From positions 2,108,001 to 2,172,000 of the forward strand of contig NZ_CP172312.1 of the NCBI RefSeq assembly GCF_047946665.1: DNA of 64,000 nt, in the 5' to 3' direction. The position numbers and the translations under genes were made by a program. The notes beneath the pieces are model-generated. The model was given only the letters and a program-made list of their open reading frames with translations. It was not told the DNA's origin and searched no databases. The stretch is from Allohahella sp002354735. Its GTDB lineage: Bacteria; Pseudomonadota; Gammaproteobacteria; Pseudomonadales; Oleiphilaceae. Positions 43,480-52,438 of the stretch are shown here, one piece after another. The stretch's first letter is position 1. Each line of letters starts with the position of its first letter.

Positions 43480-44526
43480 CTATTTCTCCAACTGCACGGC
43501 CGGAGCCGATCGATAATCCTGGCGCCTCTGGAGCTGAAACTCCTTCACCGCCTCCTGATGTTCAGGATAAGTTCTGGAGAACTTATGCGAACCGTCGCCG
43601 CGCGCCACGAAGTAAAGCTCGCCGGTTTCATCGGGTTGCGTCGCCGCCATGATTGCGGCAGCGCCCGGCAGTGCGATTGGCGTCGGCGGGAGACCGCTGA
43701 TGAGGTAGGTATTATACGGAGACATGGTCTGAAGATGCTTGCGGGTGATATTGCCATCATAGCTTTCGCCAATACCATAAATGACCGTTGGATCGGTCTG
43801 CAGTCGCATACCCTGTTTCAAGCGGGAAGTGAAAACACCGGCAATACGCTGTCGTTCTTCAACGACCCCAGTTTCCTTTTCAATCAGGGAGGCCAGTATC
43901 AGCGCCTCGTAAGGCGTATTTAAAGGCAAGTCAGGGGCTCGCGATTGCCAGCTCTGTTCAAGCACAAGTCGCAGGGCCTGATTGGCCCGGAGCAAAACCG
44001 AGCGGTCAGTCTCACCTCGGCGATAGCTGTAGGTTTCAGGCAAGAACAGTCCCTCTGCATTTGTTTCGGGGAACTCAAGCTCCTGTGCGAGCTCTACCGC
44101 GGACTGGGCCGTGAGCGTGTGTTGGAGTCGCTCCTGCTGGCTGAGCGCTTGGAGCATATCACCAGTTCGCCAGCCTTCAACTATCGTAAACAGGTACTGT
44201 ACATTGGAGCCGCTCTGCAGCAAGGCGAATATATCCTCGAGCACCATGCCCGGTTCGAAGCGGTATTCACCGGCCCTCACACCCCGATCGTACCCTTTGT
44301 ATCGGCCCCAGTAGTACATCAGCCAGTCATGTTCGATGACACCTGCTTCTGCAAGGGAACCCGCCACAGCGCGCAAACTCGACCCGGGCTTCACGTGAAG
44401 CTCTACGGCCTCTTGCATTGGTCCGCTGCGCTCGAGGGCATTCTGCAGCCAGAACCACGCCACACCTGCAGCAGCCAGCGTAAGGAAAAGCAGTACCACG
44501 GCCGTGATCATTAAGCGCTTCAGCAT
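43480..44526 (-). CDS. mltG: Endolytic murein transglycosylase MltG
   Basis: MltG (YceG) cuts nascent glycan strands and helps end peptidoglycan chain growth. The 348-residue protein has one N-terminal membrane helix (VVLLFLTLAAAGVAWFWL), a LysM-like region, and the YceG domain with the catalytic Glu in LASLIEKETGVVEER. Further family marks are YGIG near the substrate site and SPYNTYLISGLPPTPI. The ATG at 44526 is clear. Order pabC-mltG-tmk is standard. Confidence 0.95.
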   Translation of the reverse strand: MLKRLMITAVVLLFLTLAAAGVAWFWLQNALERSGPMQEAVELHVKPGSSLRAVAGSLAEAGVIEHDWLMYYWGRYKGYDRGVRAGEYRFEPGMVLEDIFALLQSGSNVQYLFTIVEGWRTGDMLQALSQQERLQHTLTAQSAVELAQELEFPETNAEGLFLPETYSYRRGETDRSVLLRANQALRLVLEQSWQSRAPDLPLNTPYEALILASLIEKETGVVEERQRIAGVFTSRLKQGMRLQTDPTVIYGIGESYDGNITRKHLQTMSPYNTYLISGLPPTPIALPGAAAIMAATQPDETGELYFVARGDGSHKFSRTYPEHQEAVKEFQLQRRQDYRSAPAVQLEK

Positions 44527-44562
44527 CCTGAGCCTCTATGGTTATTGTTGTTAGCGCCATGA

Positions 44563-45468
44563 TCAGGCATAGCCACACCTGGCATTCAATTCAGCAGCGA
44601 AATTCGTGATCAGCCGACCGCTGGGCAGCTTTATTTCAGCCAGTTCACTCACTGGGCGCACACCCATCACGCTGTTGCAGAGTGCGAGACCATCTATGGG
44701 GCAGGCCTCCCAAGCCGTGGGAGGCAGTCTGTCCGCTGGCAGCCATTCGTCATTCAGCACCTGATCAAGCACCTGCAGTCCCCCATCTACATCCAGCCGC
44801 ATGCGGACAGACTTAACGGCTTCCGATCCCGCGTTTGACGCATTTAATGAATCGAGGAGAGTACTCCGTAGACCACTCCTATCGAGCAAGGGCGTCAGCA
44901 GACGACCTTTGGTCTCAATGATTATATTGCTACGGGTGCCTTCAATCAGAAAACCGAGCTCGTCATGCATCAGGCCCTCCCAACAGCAAGCATTTCCATT
45001 TTTATTGCCTGTGAGTAACTCGCTTGCCGCGAGAACCTGCTCAAGCCGACTGCAGTGTTTTATGCCACATAGCAGTCGACTGATCATCAAGCGAGTGTCG
45101 AGAAGACGCACCTTGATCACATCTGGAATGAGAGGGATTGCATGACAGGTGATGACTTCACGAACGATCGAGGGTGGATCAGGCGGTGTGTAACCACGTC
45201 CGCCCTCACCTCTTGACAGTTGCACTCGCACCACATGACGCTGGGCGGAAGCGAGCTCCGTCGCCGTGTTACGGGCTAGTCGACAGCGCTTGAGCAGGTT
45301 CGCCGGGTCCACAACATAGTCGAGGGCCAGACGTTGCACGCCGCGTGTTAAACGAAGGATATGCTCATCAAAGAGCACCGGCTCCTGATCAACAAAAAGA
45401 ATAGTTTCGAAAAGCCCGTCTCCATAGCGGAAACATCGGTCCAGCTCAGAAAACACGGCGCCGCTCAA
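44563..45468 (-). CDS. pabC: Aminodeoxychorismate lyase
   Basis: PabC is a PLP enzyme that releases p-aminobenzoate for folate synthesis. The 301-residue fold-type IV protein has FRYGDGLFETI near the N-terminus, the PLP Lys in CGIKHCSRLEQVLA, and LIEGTRSNI in the second half. The N-terminus is short: the usual first strand ending in an Asn/Asp-Gly turn is missing. An in-frame TAA lies two codons upstream of the TTG start. The protein may simply begin here, or a frameshift may have cost the first residues. The gene upstream is acpP, not fabF. Confidence 0.85.
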   Translation of the reverse strand: MSGAVFSELDRCFRYGDGLFETILFVDQEPVLFDEHILRLTRGVQRLALDYVVDPANLLKRCRLARNTATELASAQRHVVRVQLSRGEGGRGYTPPDPPSIVREVITCHAIPLIPDVIKVRLLDTRLMISRLLCGIKHCSRLEQVLAASELLTGNKNGNACCWEGLMHDELGFLIEGTRSNIIIETKGRLLTPLLDRSGLRSTLLDSLNASNAGSEAVKSVRMRLDVDGGLQVLDQVLNDEWLPADRLPPTAWEACPIDGLALCNSVMGVRPVSELAEIKLPSGRLITNFAAELNARCGYA

Positions 45469-45594
45469 CTGTTATCAGTCAGCTGCATCGACGCCAGCTG
45501 GATATACGACCCTGGCATGGGAAATACTGACAGCAGGCCGCTTACGAGACCAGTCCGCCAGCAGAAACATCCGTTACCCTGGAGCAATCAGATG

Positions 45595-45828
45595 CTACTG
45601 ATGCGAAACGATGTAATCGATAGCATCCTGAACCGCAGTAATTTTCTCAGCTTCCTCGTCAGGAATCTCCGTCTCGAATTCTTCTTCGAGCGCCATAACC
45701 AGCTCGACGGTGTCCAGCGAGTCAGCACCGAGATCTTCCACGAACTTGGAAGTCAGTTGCACGTCAGACTCTTTCACGCCCAGTTGTTCGCAAACAATCT
45801 TCTTGACGCGTTCTTCAACAGTACTCAT
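45595..45828 (-). CDS. acpP: Acyl carrier protein
   Basis: AcpP carries growing acyl chains on a phosphopantetheine arm. The 77-residue acidic protein has the attachment serine S37 in the DSLDTVELVMALEEEF motif. It is full length. Downstream, the 126-bp gap to pabC holds no recognisable gene, although fabF is usual there. A hairpin and T-run lie between fabG and acpP, so it probably has its own promoter as in other bacteria. Confidence 0.98.
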   Translation of the reverse strand: MSTVEERVKKIVCEQLGVKESDVQLTSKFVEDLGADSLDTVELVMALEEEFETEIPDEEAEKITAVQDAIDYIVSHQ

Positions 45829-45884
45829 ATATTCCTCGCTTCATTTAAAACCGGCTCCGAATGCCAGAGCCGTAGTGTACCAAC

Positions 45885-45908
45885 AAAAAAGGACCGAGGC
45901 GAAGCCTC
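45885..45908 (-). terminator. Possible weak terminator between fabG and acpP
   Basis: On the minus strand GAGGC, a 3-nt loop and GCCTC overlap the fabG stop, and a run of six T residues follows after 5 bp. The stem is short, so it is likely an attenuator or leaky terminator. Confidence 0.35.
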
Positions 45909-46672
45909 TAGCCCATATAGAGCCCACCATTTACATGGATTGTTTCGCCGGTGATATAGCCGGCTGAGTCTGAGCAGAGGAAGGCGACCAGGGCCGCAAC
46001 CTCGTTGGGCTGGCCGAGACGCTGTAACGCAATGGCATCCTGCATCGCGTCTCGCTGATCCTGGCTCAATCCCGCAGTCATATCGGTTTCGATGAAACCG
46101 GGCGCCACTGAATTGACTGTTATATTTCGTGAGCCCAGCTCCTTCGCCATAGCGCGGCTCAAGCCTTCGACGCCAGCTTTAGAGGCCGCATAGTTGGTTT
46201 GGCCTGCATTACCCATACTGGCTACGACAGAGCTGATGTTGACGATACGTCCCCAGCGCTGCTTCATCATGCCTTTGCAGAAATATCTGGACAGTCGGAA
46301 CACGCCACTGAGATTGGTGGCGATTACACTGTCCCAGGCCTCGTCTTTCATACGCATGAGCAGATTGTCACTGGTCACGCCCGCGTTGTTGACCAGGATA
46401 CTCACAACGATCTTTTCGGCCTGAAGCTGCTCAGTAAATCCAGCAAGGCTTTCGGCATTGCTGACGTCAAGAACACAGCCCTTCGAAGACGGGGCCGCTG
46501 ATGAGGGCCGACCCTGAAGGGCCGTCGTAATTGCAGCGGCGCCGTTTTCATTCGTAGCGGTGCCGATAACGACAATACCTGCATCGACCAGGGCGCAAGC
46601 TATGGCTGCTCCGATGCCTCTGGAGGCTCCGGTTACAACGGCAACTCGAATCTGTGAATCATTTGCTGCCAT
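45908..46672 (-). CDS. fabG: 3-oxoacyl-ACP reductase
   Basis: FabG reduces 3-oxoacyl-ACP with NADPH in fatty-acid elongation. The 254-residue short-chain dehydrogenase has the nucleotide motif TGASRGIG (14-21), the NNAG motif in LVNNAGVTSDNLLMRM, catalytic Ser in NISSVVASMGNAGQ, and YAASKAG with Tyr and Lys. The ATG overlaps the fabD stop by one base (TAATG), so translation is coupled. A short Ala/Ser insertion around residues 50-65 is not typical. Confidence 0.96.
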   Translation of the reverse strand: MAANDSQIRVAVVTGASRGIGAAIACALVDAGIVVIGTATNENGAAAITTALQGRPSSAAPSSKGCVLDVSNAESLAGFTEQLQAEKIVVSILVNNAGVTSDNLLMRMKDEAWDSVIATNLSGVFRLSRYFCKGMMKQRWGRIVNISSVVASMGNAGQTNYAASKAGVEGLSRAMAKELGSRNITVNSVAPGFIETDMTAGLSQDQRDAMQDAIALQRLGQPNEVAALVAFLCSDSAGYITGETIHVNGGLYMG

Positions 46673-47652
46673 TAGCCCGCCACCTCATTGGCTGCTGCTT
46701 CGCCGGCCGCACGCCACTCCGAAGCTCGCGAAAGAGCCTTGACGGACACAGAGCGATCTATCTTCTTGAGCAGACCGCTGAGCACCGCGCCTGGACCACA
46801 TTCGAGCACGACGGTCGGCTGATAGCGAAGCAGCGTCTGCATGCTGCTAACCCACTGAACCGGCGTATAGAGCTGGCGTACCAGCTTGTCTTTTACAGTC
46901 TTCAAATCTTGCGCCACTTCACCGTCGAGATTCTGAATAACAGGCACGGCCGGCGCGCTCACAACTGCTGTCTCAATGGCCTCAGCCAATTCCTCAGCGG
47001 CCGACTTCATGAGAATACAGTGACTGGGAACGCTGACTGGGACTGGAACAATACGTTTGGCACCCTCTCCTTTCAGCTGTTCCGATGCGCGGGCAACAGC
47101 TTTTTTGGTACCCGCAATCACGACCTGACCAGGACAGTTGAAGTTAACAGCTGCCACCAATTCTTTCTGTCCCATCGTCTGGGAAAGATGCTCACAGACA
47201 TTGATCACATCCTGGTCCTCAAGACCAAGAACTGCGGCCATGGCGGTGTCCATACCGGCGACTGCTGCCTGCATGAGGCGGCCCCGCTCGGCAACGAGTC
47301 TGGCTGCAGCACCGAGTTGCACGGTACCGGCAGCACAGAGCGCGGAATATTCACCAAGACTGTGCCCCGCCACGGCGACTGGCGCTTCACCACTGAAGCC
47401 TTCGATTTCAAACTGACCGCTTCTGAGCATTCGATAAACGGCCACACTGCCGACAAGGATTGCTGGCTGGGTATATTCAGTTGAGTTCAGTTTCGACTCA
47501 GGACCATCGCATACTACCGCCCATAAGTCATAGCCAAGGGCCTCAGAGGCCTCTGCGTAGGTGTCAGCAATGATGGCACTCATTTCAGCGAGCGGCTGAA
47601 GCATGCCAATTGATTGGGCGCCCTGGCCAGGGAAGACAAGCGCATAGCTCAT
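46672..47652 (-). CDS. fabD: Malonyl-CoA:ACP transacylase
   Basis: FabD loads malonyl groups from CoA onto ACP. The 326-residue protein has the N-terminal FPGQGAQ motif, the catalytic Ser S98 in VAGHSLGEYSALCAAG, and the conserved QxxV-type block VIAGTKKAV. The ATG at 47652 is clear. It lies 43 bp downstream of plsX. No fabH gene sits between them, although plsX-fabH-fabD is the common order. Confidence 0.96.
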   Translation of the reverse strand: MSYALVFPGQGAQSIGMLQPLAEMSAIIADTYAEASEALGYDLWAVVCDGPESKLNSTEYTQPAILVGSVAVYRMLRSGQFEIEGFSGEAPVAVAGHSLGEYSALCAAGTVQLGAAARLVAERGRLMQAAVAGMDTAMAAVLGLEDQDVINVCEHLSQTMGQKELVAAVNFNCPGQVVIAGTKKAVARASEQLKGEGAKRIVPVPVSVPSHCILMKSAAEELAEAIETAVVSAPAVPVIQNLDGEVAQDLKTVKDKLVRQLYTPVQWVSSMQTLLRYQPTVVLECGPGAVLSGLLKKIDRSVSVKALSRASEWRAAGEAAANEVAG

Positions 47653-47695
47653 GCAGTGTTACCTTGGTTATTCATATTATTGGAAGGCGCCTACA

Positions 47696-48736
47696 TTAAG
47701 CATTAAAAGCAATGCTATCAAGCTCGCGACAGACTCTGAGCGCCACTTCTGATCGGGCTTCTGATGCCGCCTGCCTCAAGGCTGCTGCAAATCCGCGCCG
47801 ATCGGCGGCACCATGGCTCTTGACGACGGTCCCGAGTAGTCCCACGAGGGAGGCGCCATTGTTGTGGTCAGGATCAATTCCGAGACGGATACGGGCGAAA
47901 AGCGGACGCGACAGCCGTCTGACAAAGAAAGACCACCAGTGGCCAGTGAGCATCGCATCGACCTGCTTCAGAATCTGCCGGGCAACTTCTTCCCCGGCTT
48001 TCAGCGCCGCATTGCCGACGAAGCCATCGCACACGATGACATTGGCGTCTGAATTGAACAGCGCCCCACCCTCGACGAAACCACGATAGTTCAGCCACTT
48101 CGCTTCCTCAATGAGCCGAGCTGCGAGGCGGACCTGCTCATTGCCCTTGATGTCTTCAGATCCGATATTCAACAAGGCTATCTGAGGTCGCTCGATATCA
48201 TGCAGAGCAGACACCAGCGCCGAGCCCATCACGGCAAACTGGAACAGTCTCTCGCCCCGACAGTCGACGTTGGCACCCAGGTCAAGTACGTAGGAAATGG
48301 CCGAGCCAAGCTGGAGACGCTTGATAAAAGCCGGGCGCTCGATACTGGTATGAGTGCCGACAAGCGCTTTGGCAAAGACAAGCAGGGCGCCTGTATTGCC
48401 TGGAGTGACACAAGCCTGTGCTTCTTGCGCAGCTACACACCGCAGAGCGTCAGCCATGCTACTGTCAGCACGATGCTTATAGGCATAGGTAGGTTTATCG
48501 GACTTGTCGATGACACTCGCAGAGTGTCTGACTTCTAGCCGACCATCAGCGAGCAGAGCCTTCAGATCAGCATCTGCAATGCCGGGCATCACAGCTGACT
48601 GGGCAACCGTCTGATTGAAAACAATAATCTTGAGCGCCGGGTCGGTTTCAAGCACATCGACTATGGCCTGATACACGACGCCGGGCCCACGATCACCGCC
48701 CATTGCGTCAACGGCGATCGTGCAGTTCGCAGCCAT
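47696..48736 (-). CDS. plsX: Phosphate acyltransferase PlsX
   Basis: PlsX makes acyl-phosphate from acyl-ACP for phospholipid synthesis. The 346-residue protein begins with the family motif TIAVDAMGGDRGPGVV, and later has VTPGNTGALLV, LDLGANVDC and CDGFVGNAALKAGE. It is a peripheral membrane protein. A GTG directly precedes the ATG at 48736; the ATG has slightly better spacing from GAAGG. rpmF precedes it by 37 bp, the usual rpmF-plsX link. Confidence 0.95.
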   Translation of the reverse strand: MAANCTIAVDAMGGDRGPGVVYQAIVDVLETDPALKIIVFNQTVAQSAVMPGIADADLKALLADGRLEVRHSASVIDKSDKPTYAYKHRADSSMADALRCVAAQEAQACVTPGNTGALLVFAKALVGTHTSIERPAFIKRLQLGSAISYVLDLGANVDCRGERLFQFAVMGSALVSALHDIERPQIALLNIGSEDIKGNEQVRLAARLIEEAKWLNYRGFVEGGALFNSDANVIVCDGFVGNAALKAGEEVARQILKQVDAMLTGHWWSFFVRRLSRPLFARIRLGIDPDHNNGASLVGLLGTVVKSHGAADRRGFAAALRQAASEARSEVALRVCRELDSIAFNA

Positions 48737-48773
48737 CACTCGGCTGCCTTCTCAGCAGGCCTAACTGAGCAGT

Positions 48774-48953
48774 TTATTCCTGCTCAGTCTCGATGACCTT
48801 CTTGCCGCGGTAAAAACCATCAGCAGTGATGTGGTGACGACGATGACGCTCACCAGTAGTTGGATCGGTAGACAGAGCAGGCGCAGAAAGTGCGTCATGC
48901 GAACGTCTCATGCCGCGCATTGCACGACTTTTCTTGCTTTTCTGAACTGCCAT
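48774..48953 (-). CDS. rpmF: 50S ribosomal protein L32
   Basis: This 59-codon gene encodes L32. It begins MAVQKSKKSRAMRGMRRSHD and ends TADGFYRGKKVIETEQE, which is the family pattern from end to end. It sits between yceD and plsX, its standard place. The four-Cys zinc motif found in some L32 proteins is absent, so this is the zinc-free form. Confidence 0.96.
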   Translation of the reverse strand: MAVQKSKKSRAMRGMRRSHDALSAPALSTDPTTGERHRRHHITADGFYRGKKVIETEQE

Positions 48954-49036
48954 TGTGAAACCCCTTTCAAATCATTTTCAGGAAAATTGCTGTGAGATCC
49001 CGCCGGATTGCATCGCAATCGCACTGGCAGGACCAG

Positions 49037-49696
49037 TTATTCTTTAGACCCTAATAGTTTGTCCAGACCCTCGAAAGGTCTGTGAGTCTCCGTACTGGCT
49101 GCACCTGCTGGCTCTGCAACCACGTCATCTGCATCAGTTTCAGGCTCAACAGAACCTACCGTGACCGTGGACTGCAGGTCACACGGTCTGAGCTGCAGAT
49201 CACCTATTTCGCCATCAACCGGCAGCGGCTCGTGATACACGAACTGAGGCACCGTAAGCAGTAACTCGTCTTCGACAAGGGTATGCAGCTCAAGACTGCC
49301 CTTGTCCAGCAGCACCGGCTCATATTCTACCGGCATTGCTTCAAAATCGGCTTCCGAACGAGCGAGGCCAAATACGCGTGTCGCTTCGATGTTCAAGCCA
49401 ACCGGCTGGCCGCATCGCTGGCATTCAGCGAAAACGCTACCTTTGATGGTGCCCTGAACAATCGACTGCTTAAGCTCGTCACGGCTAAAATCGAATGCGC
49501 CGTTGATCGTCTGCGAACTACTGTCCACTAGAACTTTATCGAGCCTTTTCAGCTGCCTGACCTGGATACTGCCCTTCAGACTGACACGTCGATCGCAGTA
49601 CGAGTCAGCATCAACACGCGGTGGTAATAGCGATCCAGCTGCCTTAGAGTCCTTCTTTTGGGCGCCTGGCGCATCCATTTCCGTCGGTTTTTTCAT
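49037..49696 (-). CDS. yceD: DUF177 family protein YceD (23S rRNA accumulation protein)
   Basis: YceD affects 23S rRNA accumulation and is nearly always next to rpmF. The 219-residue protein has the FAECQRCGQPV motif, LVEDELLLTVP, and a C-terminal HRPFEGLDKLLGSK that is a family signature. An acidic stretch lies just before that end. The start is uncertain between ATG 49696 and ATG 49678. Only 15 bp separate its first ATG from that of maf on the other strand. Confidence 0.9.
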   Translation of the reverse strand: MKKPTEMDAPGAQKKDSKAAGSLLPPRVDADSYCDRRVSLKGSIQVRQLKRLDKVLVDSSSQTINGAFDFSRDELKQSIVQGTIKGSVFAECQRCGQPVGLNIEATRVFGLARSEADFEAMPVEYEPVLLDKGSLELHTLVEDELLLTVPQFVYHEPLPVDGEIGDLQLRPCDLQSTVTVGSVEPETDADDVVAEPAGAASTETHRPFEGLDKLLGSKE

Positions 49697-49711
49697 AGGG
49701 CGCGCATTTTA

Positions 49712-50443
49712 ATGACAGACGCAGTCAAAGTAAAGCATAAGCCATACCCCATCATACTTGCCTCAACTTCCAGGTATCGCGCCGATCTTCTCCGCCAGCT
49801 CAATCTGCCATTTTCTGGCGTCGCGCCCGACTATGATGAAGCTGCAGATCCGCTTCGAGAGCGACTCAAAGATGAGCCGGCCGCACTGGCCTGCCATCAT
49901 GCCCTACAGAAAGCAGTCTCACTTTCCAGGACGAACGCAGCGAGCGTGATTATCGGCAGCGATCAGACCGGAAGCTGCAATGGCAACCTTCTGCATAAGC
50001 CTGGCAATGCTCTCGCCGCTCGAGCGCAGCTCAGCGAGTGCGCTGGCAATGAAGCGACTTTTCATACAGCACTGGCCGTCCTGCTGCCCCAGGAGCTCCA
50101 GCTACACGATACCAGGGACCAAACGCGGTCGGCATTCAAAGACCGCGACTGGTTCAGAGCGGCACAAGCCGCCTGCAGCACCCGCCACAGGATCGTGAGC
50201 CTTGTCGAAACCACGACCCTGCGCTTCCGCGCCCTGACGGCAGATGAAATCGACGGCTATCTGGCTCTGGACGAACCTTACGACTGCGCAGGCAGTTTCA
50301 AGATCGAGTCCCACGGCATCGGCCTGTTCGCCAACTACCGTAGTAACGATCCGTCAGCGCTCATAGGCTTACCACTCATCAGCCTGGCTACGATCCTGAG
50401 GGCCGCTGGATTCAACCTGTTCAGCAAACCCCAGGATCTCTAG
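49712..50443 (+). CDS. maf: Maf-family nucleotide pyrophosphatase (YceF type)
   Basis: Maf proteins hydrolyse modified or non-canonical nucleoside triphosphates; the YceF group prefers m7GTP. The 243-residue protein has the N-terminal ILASTSRYRADLL motif, the catalytic Asp-Gln in IIGSDQTGS, and LDEPYDCAGSFKIE with the YceF-type context. It is about 40 residues longer than usual because of a charged insertion near the middle (about 128-165). The start is the ATG at 49712. The gene diverges from yceD and converges on sppA with a 3-bp gap. Confidence 0.9.
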   Translation: MTDAVKVKHKPYPIILASTSRYRADLLRQLNLPFSGVAPDYDEAADPLRERLKDEPAALACHHALQKAVSLSRTNAASVIIGSDQTGSCNGNLLHKPGNALAARAQLSECAGNEATFHTALAVLLPQELQLHDTRDQTRSAFKDRDWFRAAQAACSTRHRIVSLVETTTLRFRALTADEIDGYLALDEPYDCAGSFKIESHGIGLFANYRSNDPSALIGLPLISLATILRAAGFNLFSKPQDL

Positions 50444-50446
50444 TGG

Positions 50447-51436
50447 CTAACGAAGCTGCGGAAAGCTCTGCTCGACGAACAAGGCACTGATGCCCTTGCC
50501 AATGCTTACCCCAAGCTGTCCCACAAGGTTTTCGAAGGGGTTTTCGCGCAAGGTATAGTCAACGAGCTCTTCAGCGCCAATTATTTCCCGAGCCACGTAG
50601 GAGGAGCTGCCAAGACCATCGATCAGACCGAGATCAAGCGCTTGCTCGCCGGACCAGATGACCCCCGAGTAGAGAAGCTCATTCTCCTCTTCGAGCCGAT
50701 CTCCCCGCCCTTTGCGGACCTGCTCGATGAACTGCTGGTGAGTCGTTTGTAGCACGTCCTCCCACAGTTCACGCTCATAAGGTTTCACCGGTATGAACGG
50801 GTCCAGGAAGGCCTTATGTGCACCAGCAGTGAACACCCGACGCTCGACACCGAGCTTCTCGATCGCCTCGACGAATCCGAAGCCGGTTGCCGTTACGCCT
50901 ATTGAACCCACAAGACTGGCCTTGTCGGCATAAATCATGTCTGCAGCTGCAGCAATGTAGTAGCCACCGGAGGCCCCGATATCGACGATGACCGCATAGG
51001 CTTCCTTATCCGGATACTCCGTTCGCAGACGTCGGATTTCGTCATAGATGTACCCAGCCTGGACCGGACTCCCCCCGGGGCTATTGATCCTGATGACCAC
51101 AGCTTTGGCATCCGGAGCTTCGAATGCAGCCCGCAGAGCGGTGATCACTCGGTCTGCACTGGCACTTTCGCCGGCCATTATGACACCTTCGATATCGACA
51201 ATGGCCGTATGCTCGCCAGGCGCCACGTTGATACCGCTACCACTCATACTGAAGCGCACGGCAAAGAAAATAAGGAACAGGTACACGAATGTCAGCAGCT
51301 TGAAGAAAATTCCCCAACGACGGGAGCGACGCTGCTCACTCACACTTTCAGTGACGATCCGCTGAATGAGGCGCCATTCCTTTTCACTCTCCGGCCTTGT
51401 AGGGCCGCGCGAGCCGTCTTCCACTCTTTGAGTCAT
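50447..51436 (-). CDS. sppA: Signal peptide peptidase SppA, single-domain type
   Basis: SppA digests cleaved signal peptides at the inner membrane. The 329-residue protein has a cytosolic N-terminus, one membrane helix (about 43-62) and one S49 domain. The nucleophile is S156 in DIGASGGYYIA and the general base is probably K208 in FTAGAHKAFLD. This is the half-size form, unlike the duplicated E. coli SppA. Its ATG follows the rluC TAA with no gap, so the two are coupled. Confidence 0.92.
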   Translation of the reverse strand: MTQRVEDGSRGPTRPESEKEWRLIQRIVTESVSEQRRSRRWGIFFKLLTFVYLFLIFFAVRFSMSGSGINVAPGEHTAIVDIEGVIMAGESASADRVITALRAAFEAPDAKAVVIRINSPGGSPVQAGYIYDEIRRLRTEYPDKEAYAVIVDIGASGGYYIAAAADMIYADKASLVGSIGVTATGFGFVEAIEKLGVERRVFTAGAHKAFLDPFIPVKPYERELWEDVLQTTHQQFIEQVRKGRGDRLEEENELLYSGVIWSGEQALDLGLIDGLGSSSYVAREIIGAEELVDYTLRENPFENLVGQLGVSIGKGISALFVEQSFPQLR

Positions 51437-52438
51437 TTAGTCGTTTCCATAATCGATATCAGATTTTTCAGGTGTTTGTACAGGCAGATGCAGACCGGGC
51501 TCAGGATTCCACTGCGCCCTGAGCCGCTGATGTGGCGCATCATCCCATTTGAGAACGAGTTCGGCCGCATGCAGACACAGCCGCCTGACGTTCTGCTCAC
51601 TGAACCGCCGATTGACTGTCCGATCCCCATACCGTTCGTCACCGATGACAGGACAGCCTGCGTAGGCCGCATGAACCCGTATTTGATGCGTCCTTCCAGT
51701 GACCGGACGCGCCTCAACCAGCGTCGCATGCTCAGTACGACCGATCACCGAAAACAGGGTCTGTGAGGCTTTGCCATCACTGGCGACAATTACGCCCTTG
51801 TCCTGCCCTACCAGCTTTTTCAGCGGCGCAGTTATCTCCGTCACATGCTTCGGCCATTGTCCGGCCACCCAAGCGTGATAGATCTTCTCCACTCGCCCCT
51901 CCTGCAGCATAGACTGCAAGCGCAGAAGCGCGCGGCGTTTTTTCGCGATCAACAGCAAACCCGAAGTTTCCCTGTCGAGACGGTGAACGAGCTCAAGAAA
52001 ATGGTCGGACTGGCGCACAAGTCTCAGTGACTCGATCAGGCCCGTTTGCAAGCCCGAGCCACCGTGAACCGCTATACCCGATGGCTTATTGATGATCAGG
52101 AGCAGCTCGTCCTCAAACACGATGTCGGTAAGCGCATCCGCAGCGATCCGGCCAGCGACGAAACGCTCGGCTGGCGATGTATTGCCTGGACCAGCCTCGG
52201 CGTCAACAGCAGACTTGCCGCTAAAGGGCGGAATACGCACGACATCCTCAAGCTTGAGCTTGTTGCTTGGCTTGCAACGTCCTTTGTTAATCCGGACTTC
52301 ACCTCGTCGAATGGCGTTGTAGATCCGCGACTTGGGCACATCACTGCAGACCCTGAACAGGAAGTTGTCCAGCCGCTGCCCATCAGCGTCCTCGGTAATA
52401 TTCACGAATCTGACCAAAACCTCTCCTCTATTCAACAT
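51437..52438 (-). CDS. rluC: Ribosomal large subunit pseudouridine synthase RluC
   Basis: RluC makes pseudouridines 955, 2504 and 2580 (E. coli numbering) in 23S rRNA. The 333-residue protein has an N-terminal S4 RNA-binding domain (RLDNFLFRVCSDVPKSRIY) and the RluA-type catalytic motif HRLDRETSG with D155. The order rluC divergent from rne is conserved in many gammaproteobacteria. ATG 52438 is used; a TTG a few codons in, next to AGAGGAGAG, is possible. Confidence 0.95.
   Translation of the reverse strand: MLNRGEVLVRFVNITEDADGQRLDNFLFRVCSDVPKSRIYNAIRRGEVRINKGRCKPSNKLKLEDVVRIPPFSGKSAVDAEAGPGNTSPAERFVAGRIAADALTDIVFEDELLLIINKPSGIAVHGGSGLQTGLIESLRLVRQSDHFLELVHRLDRETSGLLLIAKKRRALLRLQSMLQEGRVEKIYHAWVAGQWPKHVTEITAPLKKLVGQDKGVIVASDGKASQTLFSVIGRTEHATLVEARPVTGRTHQIRVHAAYAGCPVIGDERYGDRTVNRRFSEQNVRRLCLHAAELVLKWDDAPHQRLRAQWNPEPGLHLPVQTPEKSDIDYGND

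Noticed and set aside
43945..44514. A 189-codon open frame on the plus strand
   Set aside because: It is antisense to mltG and has no recognisable domain.
45475..45570. A 31-codon frame between acpP and pabC
   Set aside because: It is too short, has no recognisable sequence, and could be chance. I kept only the note about the unusual junction.
46654..47484. A 276-codon open frame on the plus strand
   Set aside because: It is antisense to fabD.
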